25,424 nt of DNA from an uncultured Bacilli bacterium (GTDB lineage Bacteria > Bacillota_I > Bacilli_A > RF39 > UBA660): contig CANQNA010000005.1 of NCBI GenBank assembly GCA_947625005.1, positions 1-25,424 of the forward strand, in the 5' to 3' direction. This document shows, one piece after another, positions 1 to 8,245 of the stretch; the stretch's first letter is position 1; every line of letters starts with the position of its first letter. The notes beneath the pieces are model-generated. The model worked only from the letters and a program-made list of their open reading frames with translations. It did not search any database and had not been told where the DNA came from. The position numbers were made by a program, and so were the translations under genes.

Positions 1-244
1 GAGCACCTTTCTCTCCAGTATTGCCTTTAGGTCCTACGGCACCAGTTAAACCAGTAGGACCTATAGGTCCCACAGGTCCTTGAGCGCCAGTATTGCCAGT
101 CTTTCCAGTTGGTCCTGTAGGTCCTACTAATCCTTGGGGGCCAGCTGGACCTTGGACTCCTTGAGGTCCGGGAGTTAAGCTGATAGTAGAAACTTTGTCA
201 ATTAATTCATCTATAATTTTATATGTCTTACTATTTTCAGCCAT
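1..244 (-). CDS. Collagen-like phage structural protein (partial, N-terminus only)
   Basis: The gene begins at the ATG at 244-242 and runs off the left edge, so the C-terminus is missing. The first 23 or so residues ([20 protein letters not shown]...) look like a short helix. They are followed by about 18 uninterrupted Gly-X-Y triplets rich in Pro, Gln and Thr ([20 protein letters not shown] and so on). Such triplets form collagen-like triple helices and are common in phage tail fibres and appendages. The start codon directly abuts the TAA of the upstream glycosyltransferase, and its ribosome site (GGAGG) lies inside that gene, so the two are probably translationally coupled. The position after the fibre and glycosyltransferase suggests another host-contact appendage protein. 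Confidence 0.85.
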   Translation of the reverse strand, partial: MAENSKTYKIIDELIDKVSTISLTPGPQGVQGPAGPQGLVGPTGPTGKTGNTGAQGPVGPIGPTGLTGAVGPKGNTGEKGA

Positions 245-1414
245 TTATCGTTCCTCCAAATAATTTATTAACCATTGATAATCGTCAAAGAAACCATAAT
301 ATCTAGCTTCTTCATAATCTTTAGTTGTAGTAATAAATTTTTCTTTAGCTTCTTCAAAAACACATTTAGCTTTTTCATATTCACCAATCCAACAATAAGC
401 AACAGCCTTAATATGAAGTGGACGCCAAGTATAATTATAATCTAATTCTGTCCAATTATAATATCTAATTGTATTTTTTTCAGCTTTTTCTAATATATCT
501 AAAGATTCTTTACCTCTCCCTTGATAAGCTAAAAAAGTAGCGTAATTAAGGTAAGAATCTTTTATAGTTTTATCTTTTTCAATAGCTAGTTTATAAAAAT
601 AATCTGCCTCATTATTTAAATTATTAGCTTCTAAAATTTTAGCTATATATGTTGCAAAAGTCCAAGCTAAACCTCCATAGGGGTCTTTCATATAACCCTA
701 CAATGCGGCGGTTAAGCCCTTCAAATCTTTTGGATTATAAGCAACATATTCACGCACTAAATATATTAGTCCATTTAAATCTTCTGGAGCTTCTTTAACT
801 CTTATCTCCAACAGTGGTAAATATTGTGCTCTTGATTTAGTTTTATCTGGATAATGATGTAAATAAACAATTTCTGGATTTAAATCATATTCACCCTCAT
901 AATGGTATTTATCTGGTTCAACATTTTCACTGCATTCATGAACTGCGGCTTTGTATCTAAAACCGCCTTGTGGATGTACTTTATTATACCAGAATACACG
1001 CCCATTATCTCCATTATCATTATGATTCCAAGCATACAAATAATTTATTCTTTCAAAATTAGGGTGTTTTAATATAGTTAATCTTAAATCTTCCCAAAAC
1101 TGCGGAATGAGCACTTCGTCCAAGTCGACTTGAACAAGAGCATTATAAGTATCTTTTGGCATCATATCCAAATTATCATTTCTAGCTATATCAAACCTAA
1201 AAAATTTATATTTTTTCTTTTTTATATGTAACCAATTTTTAGGTATATTTAATTTTTTTATTGTCTTTTTAAATTGTTTAATTGTATCATCTGTAGAGCC
1301 AGTGTCTAATACATATGCGGAATCCGCACCTTTTCCATTATTATACATTGATGTTATCCACCGCTCTACAAATTGACTTTCATTTTTGCAAATTGTATAA
1401 ACAGCTATTTTCAT
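245..1414 (-). CDS. Family 2 glycosyltransferase with C-terminal helical-repeat domain, read through one in-frame TAG
   Basis: This is a 389-residue protein if the TAG at 700-698 is decoded as an amino acid (codon 239). The N-terminal 230 residues are a GT-A fold glycosyltransferase: CKNE near residue 9, DTGSTDDT at 37-44, and a DxD-type metal/sugar-nucleotide motif DLD at 97-99. Past the TAG the same frame continues with Q-G-Y-M into about 148 residues of TPR-like helical pairs (for example EADYFYKLAIEKD and ESLDILEKAEKN). That is the usual companion domain of this GT2 subgroup, so the part after the TAG is not a separate gene. It lies 35 bases after the fibre gene, with an AAGGAG site before its ATG. 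The operon position suggests it glycosylates the fibre or modifies the host surface. The sugar and acceptor are unknown. A strict standard-code reading would split it into 238 and 148 residues. Confidence 0.85.
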
Positions 1415-1449
1415 AAAAACTCCTTTTATCTCCTATTATATATATTTAT

Positions 1450-4400
1450 TTAACTAACTTTTATAGTTGCAAGCTTATTATGAAGAAGAGTATATTCTGC
1501 TTCACTTAATATTAAAGTGCCTGCAACAGGTTGTCCATTTGCAAAATAGACTGGCTGATTAGTTGAACCTGCTGAACTTTGTAATTTAGTAGCTGATGTA
1601 GCATTTCCATTTAAAGAGCCTGTAATTGCACCGGTCATAGTTCCACCTGCTAATGGAAGATATTTCTTTTTTATATCTGCAATCTCTGTGTCCTGAGAAG
1701 TATTCTTTGTTTCAACCGCTGAAATTTTGTTATTTTGAGTTGTTTGTTCTGTTTGTAATGCGGTTATAGCATCTGCATTTTTCTTTTCTGCTGCAGATGC
1801 CCTTGTTTGCTCGGCTGTTATAGAAGATTTTAAAGTATCTTCAACTTCTTGAGCTCTGGTTTGTTCAGCTGTTATTGCAGTTTCATTAGCTTTTTCTGCT
1901 TTAGTAGCTCTCGTTATCTCTGCTGCAATACTATCTTCTAAATCCTGTTCAGCACCCTCAGCTCTACTCTTTTCAGTAGCAATAGCAGTTGAATTAGCTT
2001 GTTCAGCCTTAGTTGCTCTAACGACTTCCGCATCTAATTTATCTTGTAACCCTTTTTCTGCGGTTGTTGCTCTAGTTTGTTCAGTAGAAATAGCCGTTGC
2101 ATTTGTTTGTTCTGCACCTTTAGCTCTAGCAATTTCATCTTGTAAAGCTTTATCTTGTTCAGAATTTTTAGCATCTAAGTCAGTTTTATTATCTGTAACA
2201 GTTTTAGTTAAACTTGCTATATCATTTTTATTTTTAGTTATAGCAGAGTTCATTGAAGCAGCTTCATCTTGATGGTCATTTATCCAATCAGAAATCTCTT
2301 TTAATGTATCAAGACTTGATGGAGCACCATTTACTATTTCAGCAATTTTATCTGCAACAGTTTTACTTACTGAACCTTCACCTATTCCATTTAATATATC
2401 AATAGCATCTTGAGCCTTATCAACAGCAGTAGTTAATACATCTTCTGCTTGTGTAGCTCTAGTTGTTTCTTGATTTATTAAGGTTATATTAGCGGTTTCA
2501 GCGGCCGTAGCTCTAGCTATTTCCTTCTCTAAGTCAGATGTGAGAGTACCTTCAGCACCTTCCGCCCTAGCAATTTCCGCAGCTAATCCATCTTCTAATT
2601 CTTTCTCTTTAGCTTTTGCTCTTTCTGCCTCCGCAGTAATAGCATCACTATTTGCTTTTTCAGCCTTTTGCGCTCTATCTACTTCAGTATTTAAATTAGA
2701 TTCAATTTCATTTTCTCTATCTGTTGCTCTAGTAACTTCATTAGATATTGCAGTTGTATTAGCTTTTTCTGCCTTGGTAGCTCTATCTATCTCCGCATTA
2801 AGATTAGTTGTAAGAGCACTCTCAGCATCTTCAGCTCTTGTTATTTCTTCATTTAAGCTAGTGGTAAGATTACTTTCAGCTTCTTGAGCTCTTTGAATTT
2901 CAGAATCTAATTTGTTATCTATTTCATCTTCTCTAGTAGTAGCTCTTGTTATTTCAGCTTTTAAAGCTGTATCTATTTCAGTTTCTTGTGCTTTAGCCCT
3001 TGCTATTTCATCATTTAAATTCTGTTCTATATCTTCTTCTTTTTGGGTAGCCCTTGATATTTCAGAATTTAAATTATTTTCAATTTCATTTTCTTTATTT
3101 TTTGCTCTATCTATTTCTGTATTTAAATTATCCTCAATTGTTTTTTCTTTTAAAGTAGCTCTATTTATTTCTGTATTTAAATTGTTTTCAATATCTTCTT
3201 CTTTTTGTATAGCTCTTGCGGTTTCATCTGCTAAATCTTGAACTATCGCATTTTCTGCGACAGTTGCTCTATCTACTTCTTTCTCTAAATTTTCAGTTAA
3301 AGTAGTTTCTGCTGTAGTTGCTCTATCTATTTCTTTAGTTATCTTATCATCTAAAGTATTATATTGCTTTTCTGCATCTGTTATTTGTAAATATTTATCT
3401 TCAAGACTAACATTATTCTCTCTTAATTCAGTAGCATCAACATAAGAAAAACCCTCTATATTTTGAGAACCAGAGCCAAGAATAGTAGTAGAATTTATTG
3501 TTAGTTGATTATTATCACTATCTTTGGCGGTAAAATTATTTATACCAACTGTAGAGCTATTTCCATCATTATCTTCAACAATTATTCTAGGTTTATTATC
3601 TGCTACATTTATTATAGCTCTACCTGCTTCTTCATCCTCTAAAGAAATTTCATCTGCGGATACAGTAGCTACATAATTAGTTCCATCACCGACCGCACTT
3701 AAAGTAGTATTTACTAAATCTATACCATCATTAAGATTTTCTTTATCTTCAACAACATTTAATTTATGTGCTGTTGTTTCTCCGTTGAGATAAGTTTCGC
3801 CCTCAAAATCATTTCTTTCAGTAAAAACATTATCAAAATCTACTTTTGCATATCTAGCATCAATAGATTCACCATCTAATGTAAATTCTTGTGCTTCTAT
3901 TGTTCCCGCAAAATTAGCATTAGTTCCAGTTATATCATCTGTAAAAGTGTTTTCACCAGTAAATGTATTAGGAGAATTTAATCTTGCATATTTTTCTTCG
4001 AGAGTTTCACCATTTTCTGTAAAAGTAGTTGATTCTATATTAGCAAAATTTGTAATTGTAGATTGGTCTGCGGTTCCTGTTAAACCGCTTGAATCTAAAG
4101 TTACAGTGTTATCATTATTATTTACAGTAATTGTATCTCCATCAATAATTGTTGTTTGACCATTTTTATTTATAGTAGTTTTTCCATTTACTGTAAGATT
4201 ATTAGTAATATTAACATCTTTTCCAAAATCTGCGGTATCATTTACAGTTAATTTACCTTGATTAATAGTATCTTTATTAACTGTCAAATTAGATTCAATA
4301 GTTGTATCATCATGAAAAATTGCTTGACCAGTAACTTCTAATTCATTATTTAAATTAGTTATTCCATCAACAGATAAACTACCATTTATCTCAACATCTT

Positions 4401-4704
4401 GTGTAAAGTTATTATTAGCTGTAAATATGTTTGGTTGACTAAGACGAGCATAATCTCTTAAATCAACAGATGTTTCTCCAATACAAGCCCATTCACCATT
4501 TATAAGGAGGTATTCTTCATACTTATCATTACCATATACATCTTCTTTTTTCAAGAGATATAAAGTATGGTCGTTAGCTTCTTCTGGAGGTGGAAGAACA
4601 TCTACAAGCTCTTTGCTTAAATGTAATTGATTTGCGTTATATATTTGTTTATCTGTCTACCTTCTAGCTAAAGCTAAGGTTACAACATCTACGCCTCCAC
4701 TCAT
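1450..4704 (-). CDS. Long coiled-coil tail fibre / receptor-binding protein (one in-frame TAG)
   Basis: This is a 1084-residue protein. I chose the ATG at 4704-4702 because a strong AGGAGGTG site precedes it and the frame stays open except for one TAG at 4659-4657 (codon 16, ...LALARR-TAG-TDKQIY...). The alternative is a TTG at 4554 without a good ribosome site. The N-terminal third has beta-rich repeats of the LTVNGKTTI / GSLSVDG type, which suggest a beta-helical or triple-beta shaft. The middle has two blocks, 17 and 7 copies, of an 18-residue helical repeat with pattern (L/I)xxE(I/V)xRAxxxE. A linker of the phage-fibre type (LDTLKEISDWINDHQ) separates the blocks. The C-terminus carries YLPLAGGTMTGAITGSLNGN, a motif seen near the ends of many phage tail fibres. 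It is probably a trimeric side or tail fibre. No chaperone or peptidase domain was seen. Confidence 0.9.
1768..2145 (-). repeat. Seven 54-bp repeat units in the fibre gene (block 2)
   Basis: Seven consecutive 18-codon units with the pattern (L/I)xxExxRAxxxE (LQDEIARAKGAEQTNATA is the first). The DNA copies are diverged, so the repeat is old or kept at protein level. Eighteen residues equal five alpha-helical turns, or one heptad plus one hendecad, which is compatible with a nearly straight coiled coil. Confidence 0.85.
2425..3342 (-). repeat. Seventeen 54-bp repeat units in the fibre gene (block 1)
   Basis: Exactly 918 bases, or 17 units of 18 codons, from ITKEIDRATTAETTLTEN to INQETTRATQAEDVLTTA. 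The invariant core is E-x-x-R-A followed four residues later by E. There are no gaps between units, and the block ends just before the LDTLKEI linker that separates it from the second block. Copy number could change by unequal recombination and so set the shaft length. Confidence 0.88.
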
Positions 4705-4706
4705 TC

Positions 4707-4913
4707 TTAAACACCTCCTGTGTTAAAAGGCATTAACTCAAGCCATTCATGTTCTTGATTTAATACCCAAACTGAGCCATCATCTATTGCACATAATACA
4801 CTTCCGGGGGTAAAATTAGTTGGAGCAGTTGCTACTTCCGCTCTTGTATCAGTGAAAGCACTAATTATATATTTTACTTTATTATCATTATTATCTGTTA
4901 ATATAAAGCTCAT
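4707..4913 (-). CDS. Small phage protein upstream of the fibre, function unknown
   Basis: This is a 68-residue protein with TAA at 4709-4707, two bases before the fibre ATG, so it is probably coupled to the fibre. A GGGAG site precedes its ATG. The sequence contains a central GSVLCAIDDGSVWVLNQEHEW stretch that reads like the small beta-sandwich or cap proteins often encoded just before phage tail fibres. I do not recognise a named family. It is the first gene of the leftward late operon. Confidence 0.7.
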   Translation of the reverse strand: MSFILTDNNDNKVKYIISAFTDTRAEVATAPTNFTPGSVLCAIDDGSVWVLNQEHEWLELMPFNTGGV

Positions 4914-4951
4914 AATTTTTCACTCCCTGTTATAGTTATTTCTCTACCTAT

Positions 4952-4979
4952 ATTATATAAAATTAAAAATAAAAGTTTA
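4952..4979 (-). promoter_or_regulatory. Putative leftward promoter of the fibre operon
   Basis: On the minus strand a TATAAT lies at 4957-4952, about 40 bases before the ATG of the 68-residue gene. The -35 box at the expected spacing is poor (ATAAAC), and there is no extended-10 TG. This is weaker than the rightward promoters, so late expression may need an activator. Confidence 0.4.
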
Positions 4980-4994
4980 TAATGGTTTTGCCCA

Positions 4995-5023
4995 TTGAAT
5001 TTTATTAAAATTTTTGTTATAAT
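4995..5023 (+). promoter_or_regulatory. Sigma-A-like promoter, first rightward unit
   Basis: TTGAAT (4995-5000), a 17-base spacer, extended-10 TG (5015-5016) and TATAAT (5018-5023). It is 24 bases upstream of the nucleotidyltransferase start and diverges from the fibre operon. Confidence 0.75.
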
Positions 5024-5047
5024 AAAATAAAAAAAGAAAGGTAAAAT

Positions 5048-6061
5048 ATGATTCAAGAAAGTTTGCAATCCTATTATGATTTTTTAACAACAGACAAATT
5101 TGCTGAACTAGAATTATTAGGTGTTTTTGCTTATGGTAGTATGAATTATGGATATTATAAAGAAGGCGTAAGTGATATAGATGCTTATGTCATTATTTTT
5201 CCTAAATTTAAAACACTATATTTTAACAATAAAATAAATAAAGAATATCAAATAAATAAAAATAATAAGTTATTTTTTCTTGATATACGTTCTTTTGTAG
5301 AAGATATTATATCACAAAAAATGAGTGCTTTACAATTACTTTATACAGATTATAAAGTTATCAATCCTAAATATGAAGAAGCTTTTAAAGAAATATTTTA
5401 TAATCATCGTAATAAATATACAAAAATAAATCCTAAATCACTTGTTATGCGGTTAATAGGTCATGGAATTTATCACCTAGAAAAAAAGGAACGAACCGCA
5501 AAAGATATATATAATGGAGTTAGACTTCTCAATTCCGCATTAGATTATATTAATGGTTTACCATTTGAGGAAGTCTTGTGTACAAAAAACATAAATACTC
5601 ATAATTGGTTATATGATATTAAATATAATAAAAAGAAAGAAGAAGAATTAGATAAAATTGCCAAAACAACTCTTGAACAATTAAAAAAATTGCAAGAAAC
5701 TGTTTTAAACAATAGTAATTTATTACCTATAGAAGAATCAAATGCAACTATTCAATTTATACAAGATGAAGTATTTAATTTAATAAAGTCAAATGTTACT
5801 AAAGAACTGTCTAATAAAACTATTACTGCCTCTGAATTTCTTGATTCTCTTACTATGTTAGAGAAAAAGGCTTTTGAATCTGTTAAAACTAAAATTGGAA
5901 CTTGCGGGGGAGTTTCTATTAGTAAATTAATTGAAGAAACTGGTATATCAAGAACCGTTTATTCTTCTTTATTTAATAAAATGACAAAAGCAGAAGTAGC
6001 AGAAATAACTAATGGTGGGGTAAAAGGAACTTATATTAAAATAGTAATTCCATCTTTATAA
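5048..6061 (+). CDS. Pol-beta-type nucleotidyltransferase fused to a CodY-like winged helix
   Basis: This is a 337-residue protein. Residues 28-50 carry the nucleotidyltransferase signature: AYGS at 28-31 and, 11 residues further on, the metal-binding pair D43-x-D45 in SDIDAYVI. The fold resembles the COG3541 predicted nucleotidyltransferases found in many large phages. Residues 283-337 read like the C-terminal winged helix of the Firmicutes regulator CodY: VSISKLIEETGISRTVYSS matches the CodY VASKIADRVGITRSVIVNA element, and GGVKGTYIKI matches LGMKGTYIKV. I infer a nucleotide-transfer enzyme directed to DNA or host regulatory sites by this domain. The substrate is unknown. It has its own promoter, a TAA stop, and no terminator before the next gene. 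Confidence 0.75.
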   Translation: MIQESLQSYYDFLTTDKFAELELLGVFAYGSMNYGYYKEGVSDIDAYVIIFPKFKTLYFNNKINKEYQINKNNKLFFLDIRSFVEDIISQKMSALQLLYTDYKVINPKYEEAFKEIFYNHRNKYTKINPKSLVMRLIGHGIYHLEKKERTAKDIYNGVRLLNSALDYINGLPFEEVLCTKNINTHNWLYDIKYNKKKEEELDKIAKTTLEQLKKLQETVLNNSNLLPIEESNATIQFIQDEVFNLIKSNVTKELSNKTITASEFLDSLTMLEKKAFESVKTKIGTCGGVSISKLIEETGISRTVYSSLFNKMTKAEVAEITNGGVKGTYIKIVIPSL

Positions 6062-6081
6062 TATGGGTAAGACAGATTAAC

Positions 6082-6119
6082 TCCTCCTTTTGTTTTTTAA
6101 TATTTTAACGAAGGGAGGA
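6082..6119 (+). promoter_or_regulatory. Hairpin that could sequester the ribosome site of the next gene
   Basis: TCCTCCTTT (6082-6090) is complementary, with one G-U pair, to AAGGGAGGA (6111-6119), which contains the Shine-Dalgarno of the gene starting at 6128. The loop is about 20 bases and T-rich. The first arm looks like a built-in anti-Shine-Dalgarno, so translation may be off unless the hairpin is opened. No ligand-binding fold was seen. Confidence 0.45.
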
Positions 6120-6127
6120 ATTATTAT

Positions 6128-6559
6128 ATGATTGAGCTATTTCAAGCTTATTCTCTAACAGAAATATTAGCTATTGTTATTACTTTGGCATTAGCTTTTA
6201 AAGGATTGGTTTCTTTTATAGATTGGTATACTGATAGAATAAAAAAAATAGCTATAAAAACAGAATTACCCAAAAAAAATCAAGATACAATAGCTGATTT
6301 AAAAGAAGAACTTGATGAATTAAAAGATTCTGTTTTTCTTTTGATTGAATCTGATAAAGATAATATAAAATCATATATTACTGAAAGGCACCATTATTTT
6401 TGTTATGAGAAAAAATATATTGATGACTTTAGTTTAGAATGTTTAGAAAGACGTTTTGAACATTATAAACAGGAAAAGGGCAATTCATTTATTACAGATT
6501 TTATGAATGATTTGCGGGCGTTGCCTAATACTCCTCCAGAAAACTTAGATAAAGGCTGA
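6128..6559 (+). CDS. Small membrane protein with N-terminal transmembrane helix and coiled coil
   Basis: This is a 143-residue protein. Residues about 12-33 (EILAIVITLALAFKGLVSFI) form one hydrophobic helix, followed by a Lys/Arg-rich stretch and a predicted coiled coil (TIADLKEELDELKDSV). The rest is charged and soluble, so the likely topology is N-terminal anchor with a cytoplasmic tail. It could be a holin-like or a membrane-tethering protein, but no family was recognised. The TGA stop lies inside the stem of a terminator, so the gene ends its transcript. Confidence 0.7.
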   Translation: MIELFQAYSLTEILAIVITLALAFKGLVSFIDWYTDRIKKIAIKTELPKKNQDTIADLKEELDELKDSVFLLIESDKDNIKSYITERHHYFCYEKKYIDDFSLECLERRFEHYKQEKGNSFITDFMNDLRALPNTPPENLDKG

Positions 6560-6586
6560 CTAAAAAATCAGCCTTTATTTTTTTTT
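6551..6586 (+). terminator. Rho-independent terminator after the small membrane protein
   Basis: Perfect 9-bp stem AAAGGCTGA (6551-6559) / TCAGCCTTT (6568-6576) with an 8-base loop, then ATTTTTTTTT. The TGA stop codon of the upstream gene is part of the stem. Confidence 0.9.
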
Positions 6587-6594
6587 AAAAATTT

Positions 6595-6602
6595 GTTATA
6601 AT
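6595..6602 (+). promoter_or_regulatory. Extended-10 promoter for the RNA ligase unit
   Basis: TG-T-TATAAT with TATAAT at 6597-6602 follows the terminator T-tract directly. The -35 position (TTTATT, 6574-6579) overlaps the terminator and is weak. Confidence 0.6.
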
Positions 6603-6637
6603 AATTATAGAAAATAAAGAAAGGAGAAATAAATAAT

Positions 6638-6742
6638 ATGACAAAGAATATGTATGAACTTTATATGCAAGCTTATGCTGAAGACCCAGATAATGGATAC
6701 TTTGCTATAATTAAAGTTGCTACAGGTGGGGAGGAATATTAA
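6638..6742 (+). CDS. Leader-like small protein before the RNA ligase
   Basis: A 34-residue reading frame (MTKNMYELYMQAYAEDPDNG...GGEEY) with an AAAGGAG site upstream. Its TAA directly touches the ATG of the RNA ligase, and the ligase ribosome site (GGGGAGG) is inside its last codons. This indicates translational coupling. No family was recognised. It could act mainly as a translated leader. Confidence 0.6.
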   Translation: MTKNMYELYMQAYAEDPDNGYFAIIKVATGGEEY

Positions 6743-7933
6743 ATGTTAAATCCAAAGACAGGTAAAAGAGAATTAGCTTATATTGTTGAAATTGCAGAAA
6801 TTCGTCCGCTAGAAGGTTATGATAGAGTTGAATATGCAAGAGTAAATGGCTGGTGGTGTGTAATAGGCAAAGGAATGAAAGTTGGAGATAAAGCTATTTA
6901 TTTTGAAATAGATTCTCAAGTAAATCCTTTAGATAAAAGATTTGCTTTTATGTCCAAGAGAAAATATAGAGTAAAGACACAGAAAATGTGCAAAGTAGTT
7001 TCTCAAGGACTCGTATTACCTTTAACTGATTTTCCAGAATTTGCAGATAAAAATGTGGGCGATTTTGTTACAGAAGAGTTGGGTGTTACTTACTATGAAC
7101 CTGCGGATAATCAGAGAAAATCTAATATAGATAAATACTCTTCTATGATAAACCGCAAACCAAAAGTATTTAAAAACAAGTTTGTTAAGAAAATTATGAA
7201 ATACTCTTGGGGTAGAGAAATGATGTTCTTCTTTTTTGGAAAGAAAAAAGATAAGAAAACCGCATTTCCTACTAAGTTTCCTTATATAAAGAAAACAGAC
7301 GAAGAAAGAGTAGAAAATATGCCTTGGATATTGAAAGATAAATCTCTTTGGGTAAAAACAACAAAAATAGATGGTACCTCTTGTACTTATATTCTTGAAA
7401 GAAAGCCTTTTGGTAGAAGAGAATTTTATGTATGTTCTCGCAATATAAGACAGCTTACGCCCAATCAGTCTTGCTTCTTTGATGACGACAATGTCTATTG
7501 GGAGATAGAAGAGAAATATCATATTAGAGAAACTCTTGAAACTCTCCTTAAAGAACACCCAGAGTGGAAATATGTAGCTATTCAGGGTGAAGGCGCAGGT
7601 GTTACAGAAGCTGGAACTGCTATACAAGGAAACCCCCATAAATTTAATACATTAAGATTTTTTGTGTTTAATTTAATAGATTCTGAAAATGGAAGATGGG
7701 ATACTACAAGAGGTCGTGAAGAACTTAAGAGATTTAATGTTGACTGGGTACCAATCATTGATACAGAATATATACTCCTAGATGATTTTGAAGAATTTAA
7801 GAAAACCGCAGATGGACCTTGCGAAGCGAATGGGGCAACAGGACCAAGAGAAGGATATGTATACAGAAATGTAGCAGACCCTAACAAATCTTTTAAAAAT
7901 GTTAGCAGAAAATACCTGCTTGGTCAGAAATAA
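6743..7933 (+). CDS. RNA ligase with N-terminal OB-like domain
   Basis: This is a 396-residue ATP-dependent RNA ligase. The adenylated lysine is probably K208 in motif I, TKIDGTS. Other nucleotidyltransferase motifs are the acidic AIQGEG motif, EGYVYR (motif IV) and SFKNVSRKYL (motif V). The N-terminal 120 residues (AYIVEIAEIRPLEGYDRVEYARV, WWCVIGKG, VGDKAIYFEIDSQV) resemble the OB-like module that precedes the ligase domain in the Deinococcus DRB0094 family, which seals RNA 3'-OH/5'-phosphate nicks. Its likely role is repair of cleaved tRNA or other RNA during infection. The kinase and phosphoesterase about 1.2-1.7 kb downstream would supply the end-healing steps. Confidence 0.88.
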   Translation: MLNPKTGKRELAYIVEIAEIRPLEGYDRVEYARVNGWWCVIGKGMKVGDKAIYFEIDSQVNPLDKRFAFMSKRKYRVKTQKMCKVVSQGLVLPLTDFPEFADKNVGDFVTEELGVTYYEPADNQRKSNIDKYSSMINRKPKVFKNKFVKKIMKYSWGREMMFFFFGKKKDKKTAFPTKFPYIKKTDEERVENMPWILKDKSLWVKTTKIDGTSCTYILERKPFGRREFYVCSRNIRQLTPNQSCFFDDDNVYWEIEEKYHIRETLETLLKEHPEWKYVAIQGEGAGVTEAGTAIQGNPHKFNTLRFFVFNLIDSENGRWDTTRGREELKRFNVDWVPIIDTEYILLDDFEEFKKTADGPCEANGATGPREGYVYRNVADPNKSFKNVSRKYLLGQK

Positions 7934-7997
7934 TTAAATTTATTAAAATTAAACGCATATATAAAAATGTGTAATTTTAAGGAGGTGAATATTAAAA

Positions 7998-8225
7998 ATG
8001 ACAAAAACAATTAGCATAAAAATTAATCTTGTTGCTGATGTTATGAAATTTGTTCAAGAAGCAGCAAAAATTGAAGGACAGGTTATAGTAGAAAGAGATA
8101 TTTATAAAGTAGATGGTAAATCTCTTTTAGGAGTAATGTCTATTAATCCATCTAAGCGGTTTTCAGTTACTTTTCCCGCAGAAAACACAAAAAGTTTTGA
8201 AGATTTTTTACTTACACTTTATTAA
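7998..8225 (+). CDS. HPr/Crh-like protein lacking the active-site histidine
   Basis: This is a 75-residue protein with an AAGGAGGTG ribosome site. Aligned by eye to HPr, the helix 1 segment VMKFVQEAAK corresponds to TMLVQTASK of Bacillus HPr, and VDGKSLLGVMSI corresponds to the segment LKSIMGVMSL around Ser46. The HPr catalytic His15 position is Leu11, and the conserved Arg17-Pro18 are absent, so it cannot carry PTS phosphate on His. The regulatory Ser46 equivalent is kept (Ser42). This is the pattern of Crh, the CcpA co-regulator that also lacks His15, and of small HPr-like proteins in Clostridia. I infer a possible effect on host carbon-catabolite control or HPr kinase. It sits between RNA ligase and lysin with no promoter of its own that I can see. 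Confidence 0.7.
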   Translation: MTKTISIKINLVADVMKFVQEAAKIEGQVIVERDIYKVDGKSLLGVMSINPSKRFSVTFPAENTKSFEDFLLTLY

Positions 8226-8245
8226 GAAAGGAAGATATTAAACAT

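Noticed and set aside
2540..3241. Long plus-strand open frames opposite the fibre gene
   Set aside because: They mirror the 54-bp repeat on the other strand, giving Ser/Ala/Phe-rich low-complexity products. No ribosome sites.
1768..3342. A CRISPR array or non-coding tandem repeat
   Set aside because: The 54-bp periodicity is 18 codons in an open frame, with no constant repeat and unique spacer pattern.
7022..7887. Minus-strand open frames opposite the RNA ligase
   Set aside because: The opposite strand encodes an RNA ligase with all motifs. These are antisense shadows.
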